This document shows, piece by piece, positions 62,831 to 64,000 of a DNA stretch of 64,000 nt. Position numbers and translations under genes: made by a program. The DNA is from Nemophila menziesii (lineage: Eukaryota; Streptophyta; Magnoliopsida; Boraginales; Hydrophyllaceae). How positions within the stretch are numbered: the stretch's first letter is position 1; each line of letters starts with the position of its first letter. The stretch covers positions 9,921,840 to 9,985,839 of the forward strand of contig JARWIR010000011.1 in assembly GCA_029959085.1 (NCBI GenBank), given 5' to 3'. The notes beneath the pieces were generated by a model. That model was not told where the DNA came from and did not search any database. It saw only the letters and a program-made list of their open reading frames with translations.

Positions 62831-63269
62831 TAATGATTTTGATATAATATCTTAAATTCTTGGTATTGATATCGTGTCGTGAATTGTAAAAAAATTGTTC
62901 AATTTTTTATTATAGTTAATTTGATTAGTCATAATTATATACAAATCCTACAATGGCCATTTACGACTTTTAACGTATAAAAATTGATGCGTATAGTGAA
63001 TTATGGGGCGATGTCCTATTTTTTTACAATTCCTACAAGCCCATTTTGGTCTTATATTGCATTTTCTTGAATGGTCTTGTAGTAGATATTCATTTGTCGA
63101 ATTTCCATTTAGGCCTTATACTTCATTTTTCCTAATTGTTTTGTACTAAATATTCATTTGGCTCAAAAGATGAAATTTGTCGTATACGTGTGTTTTTTGA
63201 ATTGCTTTACAGTTAATATTCATTTGACACAACTGCTGAAGATGGTTAGACATCCCAATTAAGTTTTCC

Positions 63270-63445
63270 GCACAACCTAGTAATTTTTTTCGCACATCCA
63301 GTAAATTGTATCTCACAACCCAGTGAACTGCATCACAACCCAGTGAATTGTGTCGCACAACCCAGTGACTTGTATCGCACAACCCAGTGCATTGTATCAT
63401 ACAACCTAGTGAATTGTGTCACACAACCCACAAAGCCCAGTGAAG
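63270..63445. repeat. 21-22-bp minisatellite
   Basis: About eight head-to-tail units of CGCACAACCCAGTGAATTGTAT with point changes. The minus-strand frame 63146-63400, which reads HWVVRHN-like repeats, is a by-product of the array. Confidence 0.92.
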
Positions 63446-63539
63446 GGTATTATGGACTAAATTATTAGTAAAATGGGTTAGAACATATGAAGAAAGTTTG
63501 TTGGGTTGTGGACCTTTTGGATTAATCGCTATATATATA

Positions 63540-64000
63540 TATATCACATAATAGTGAGGATTTAATCTCTTTATGATATTAGAGATTCTTGGTGAATTCT
63601 TTATTTTTTTTTCAATGAAATCCGTATCCACACATTTTATTTATATGTTTGACTCACTGTATCTATGTCAGTGTTTGAGTTATTTCAATATTTTTGAATA
63701 AATTTTACAAATATGCTATATATTCATACTCCCGGTATACACTACTACCAAACAAATGAATATTGAAAATTATCAAGCTCAATTTTTCTCATACTATACT
63801 TTCAAGGGGAATTTTAACATATATAGTTTTGAATGTGTTTTTTTAGACAACCACCTGTAAAAACCTTACATCTTCTTCTCATACCATCTTGTTGATATAA
63901 GAATATTTTCATCGTTTTCTCTCATTATCCTTCCGTCAAGACTTCTTTTATCATATTTTCGCTCCGCTTATAACTTTTTCATCTTCTACAGCTCCAAAAT
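63540..64000. repeat. Dispersed repeat C, copy 2
   Basis: Similar to 39570-40010 in the same orientation and, like it, preceded by a short TA run (63531-63543). It is cut by the window end. Confidence 0.8.

Noticed and set aside
63146..63400. Frame with HWVV repeats
   Set aside because: Produced by the 21-22-bp minisatellite.
63270..63445. CRISPR-like array
   Set aside because: Units are contiguous without unique spacers, and the genome is a plant nuclear genome. The 20-bp array at 7588-8547 is rejected for the same reason.

Overview
This looks like a 64 kb piece of an AT-rich nuclear genome from a flowering plant, probably a eudicot; I cannot place the family. The evidence is eukaryotic: spliced transposon genes, plant-type transposable elements (CACTA, copia-like LTR, Ty3/gypsy, L1-type LINE, hAT and Mutator-type MITEs, a tRNA-derived SINE) and decayed plant genes (an AGO4-clade Argonaute and a B3-domain protein). 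I found no intact host gene. The window is layered transposon sediment with two broken host genes in it.

Layout. 1-5351 and 18477-23826 are an almost identical direct repeat (I saw six substitutions and one 1-bp indel). Each copy carries an antisense AGO4/6/9-like Argonaute pseudogene and a SINE fragment. The repeat ends inside the transposase gene of a CACTA element whose 5' half is missing, so a tandem duplication with a unit of about 18.475 kb (5352-23826) explains both the repeat and the truncation. The CACTA element (5352-12334) keeps a broken TNP2-type transposase gene, an array of about 48 20-bp repeats each with a W-box-like TTGACY core, an internal GCGACGAC block, a second five-exon gene of the Ptta/En/Spm type, and its 3' terminus. 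12472-17492 is a roughly 5 kb element with about 1.5 kb inverted arms; a second, truncated copy is at 34171-37768 and a fragment at 26072-26250. 26267-33250 is a second, unrelated long-inverted-repeat element carrying retroelement debris. A 499-bp hAT MITE with a perfect 8-bp target duplication is at 33417-33915.

37769-43521 is mostly AT-rich sequence with a (TA)n run, a B3-domain pseudogene and a Ty3/gypsy reverse-transcriptase remnant. A 287-bp tandem duplication there received a complete but non-autonomous copia-like LTR retrotransposon (43522-49220: 1536-bp LTRs, 5-bp target duplication, initiator-Met primer site, purine tract, no pol). 50027-56079 is a nested pair: a Mutator-type MITE with a 9-bp target duplication, split by a full-length but dead L1-type LINE (50074-55942, minus strand) that has an internal 485-bp tandem duplication in its reverse transcriptase. 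56089-64000 is low-information sequence with an antisense LTR-like remnant, a minisatellite and dispersed repeats shared with earlier parts of the window.

Nothing here works as a living pathway. The more informative points are the Argonaute pseudogene duplicated together with its shared lesions, the duplication breakpoint inside the CACTA transposase, the W-box-like array inside that element, and the clean nested insertions whose order can be read from target-site duplications.
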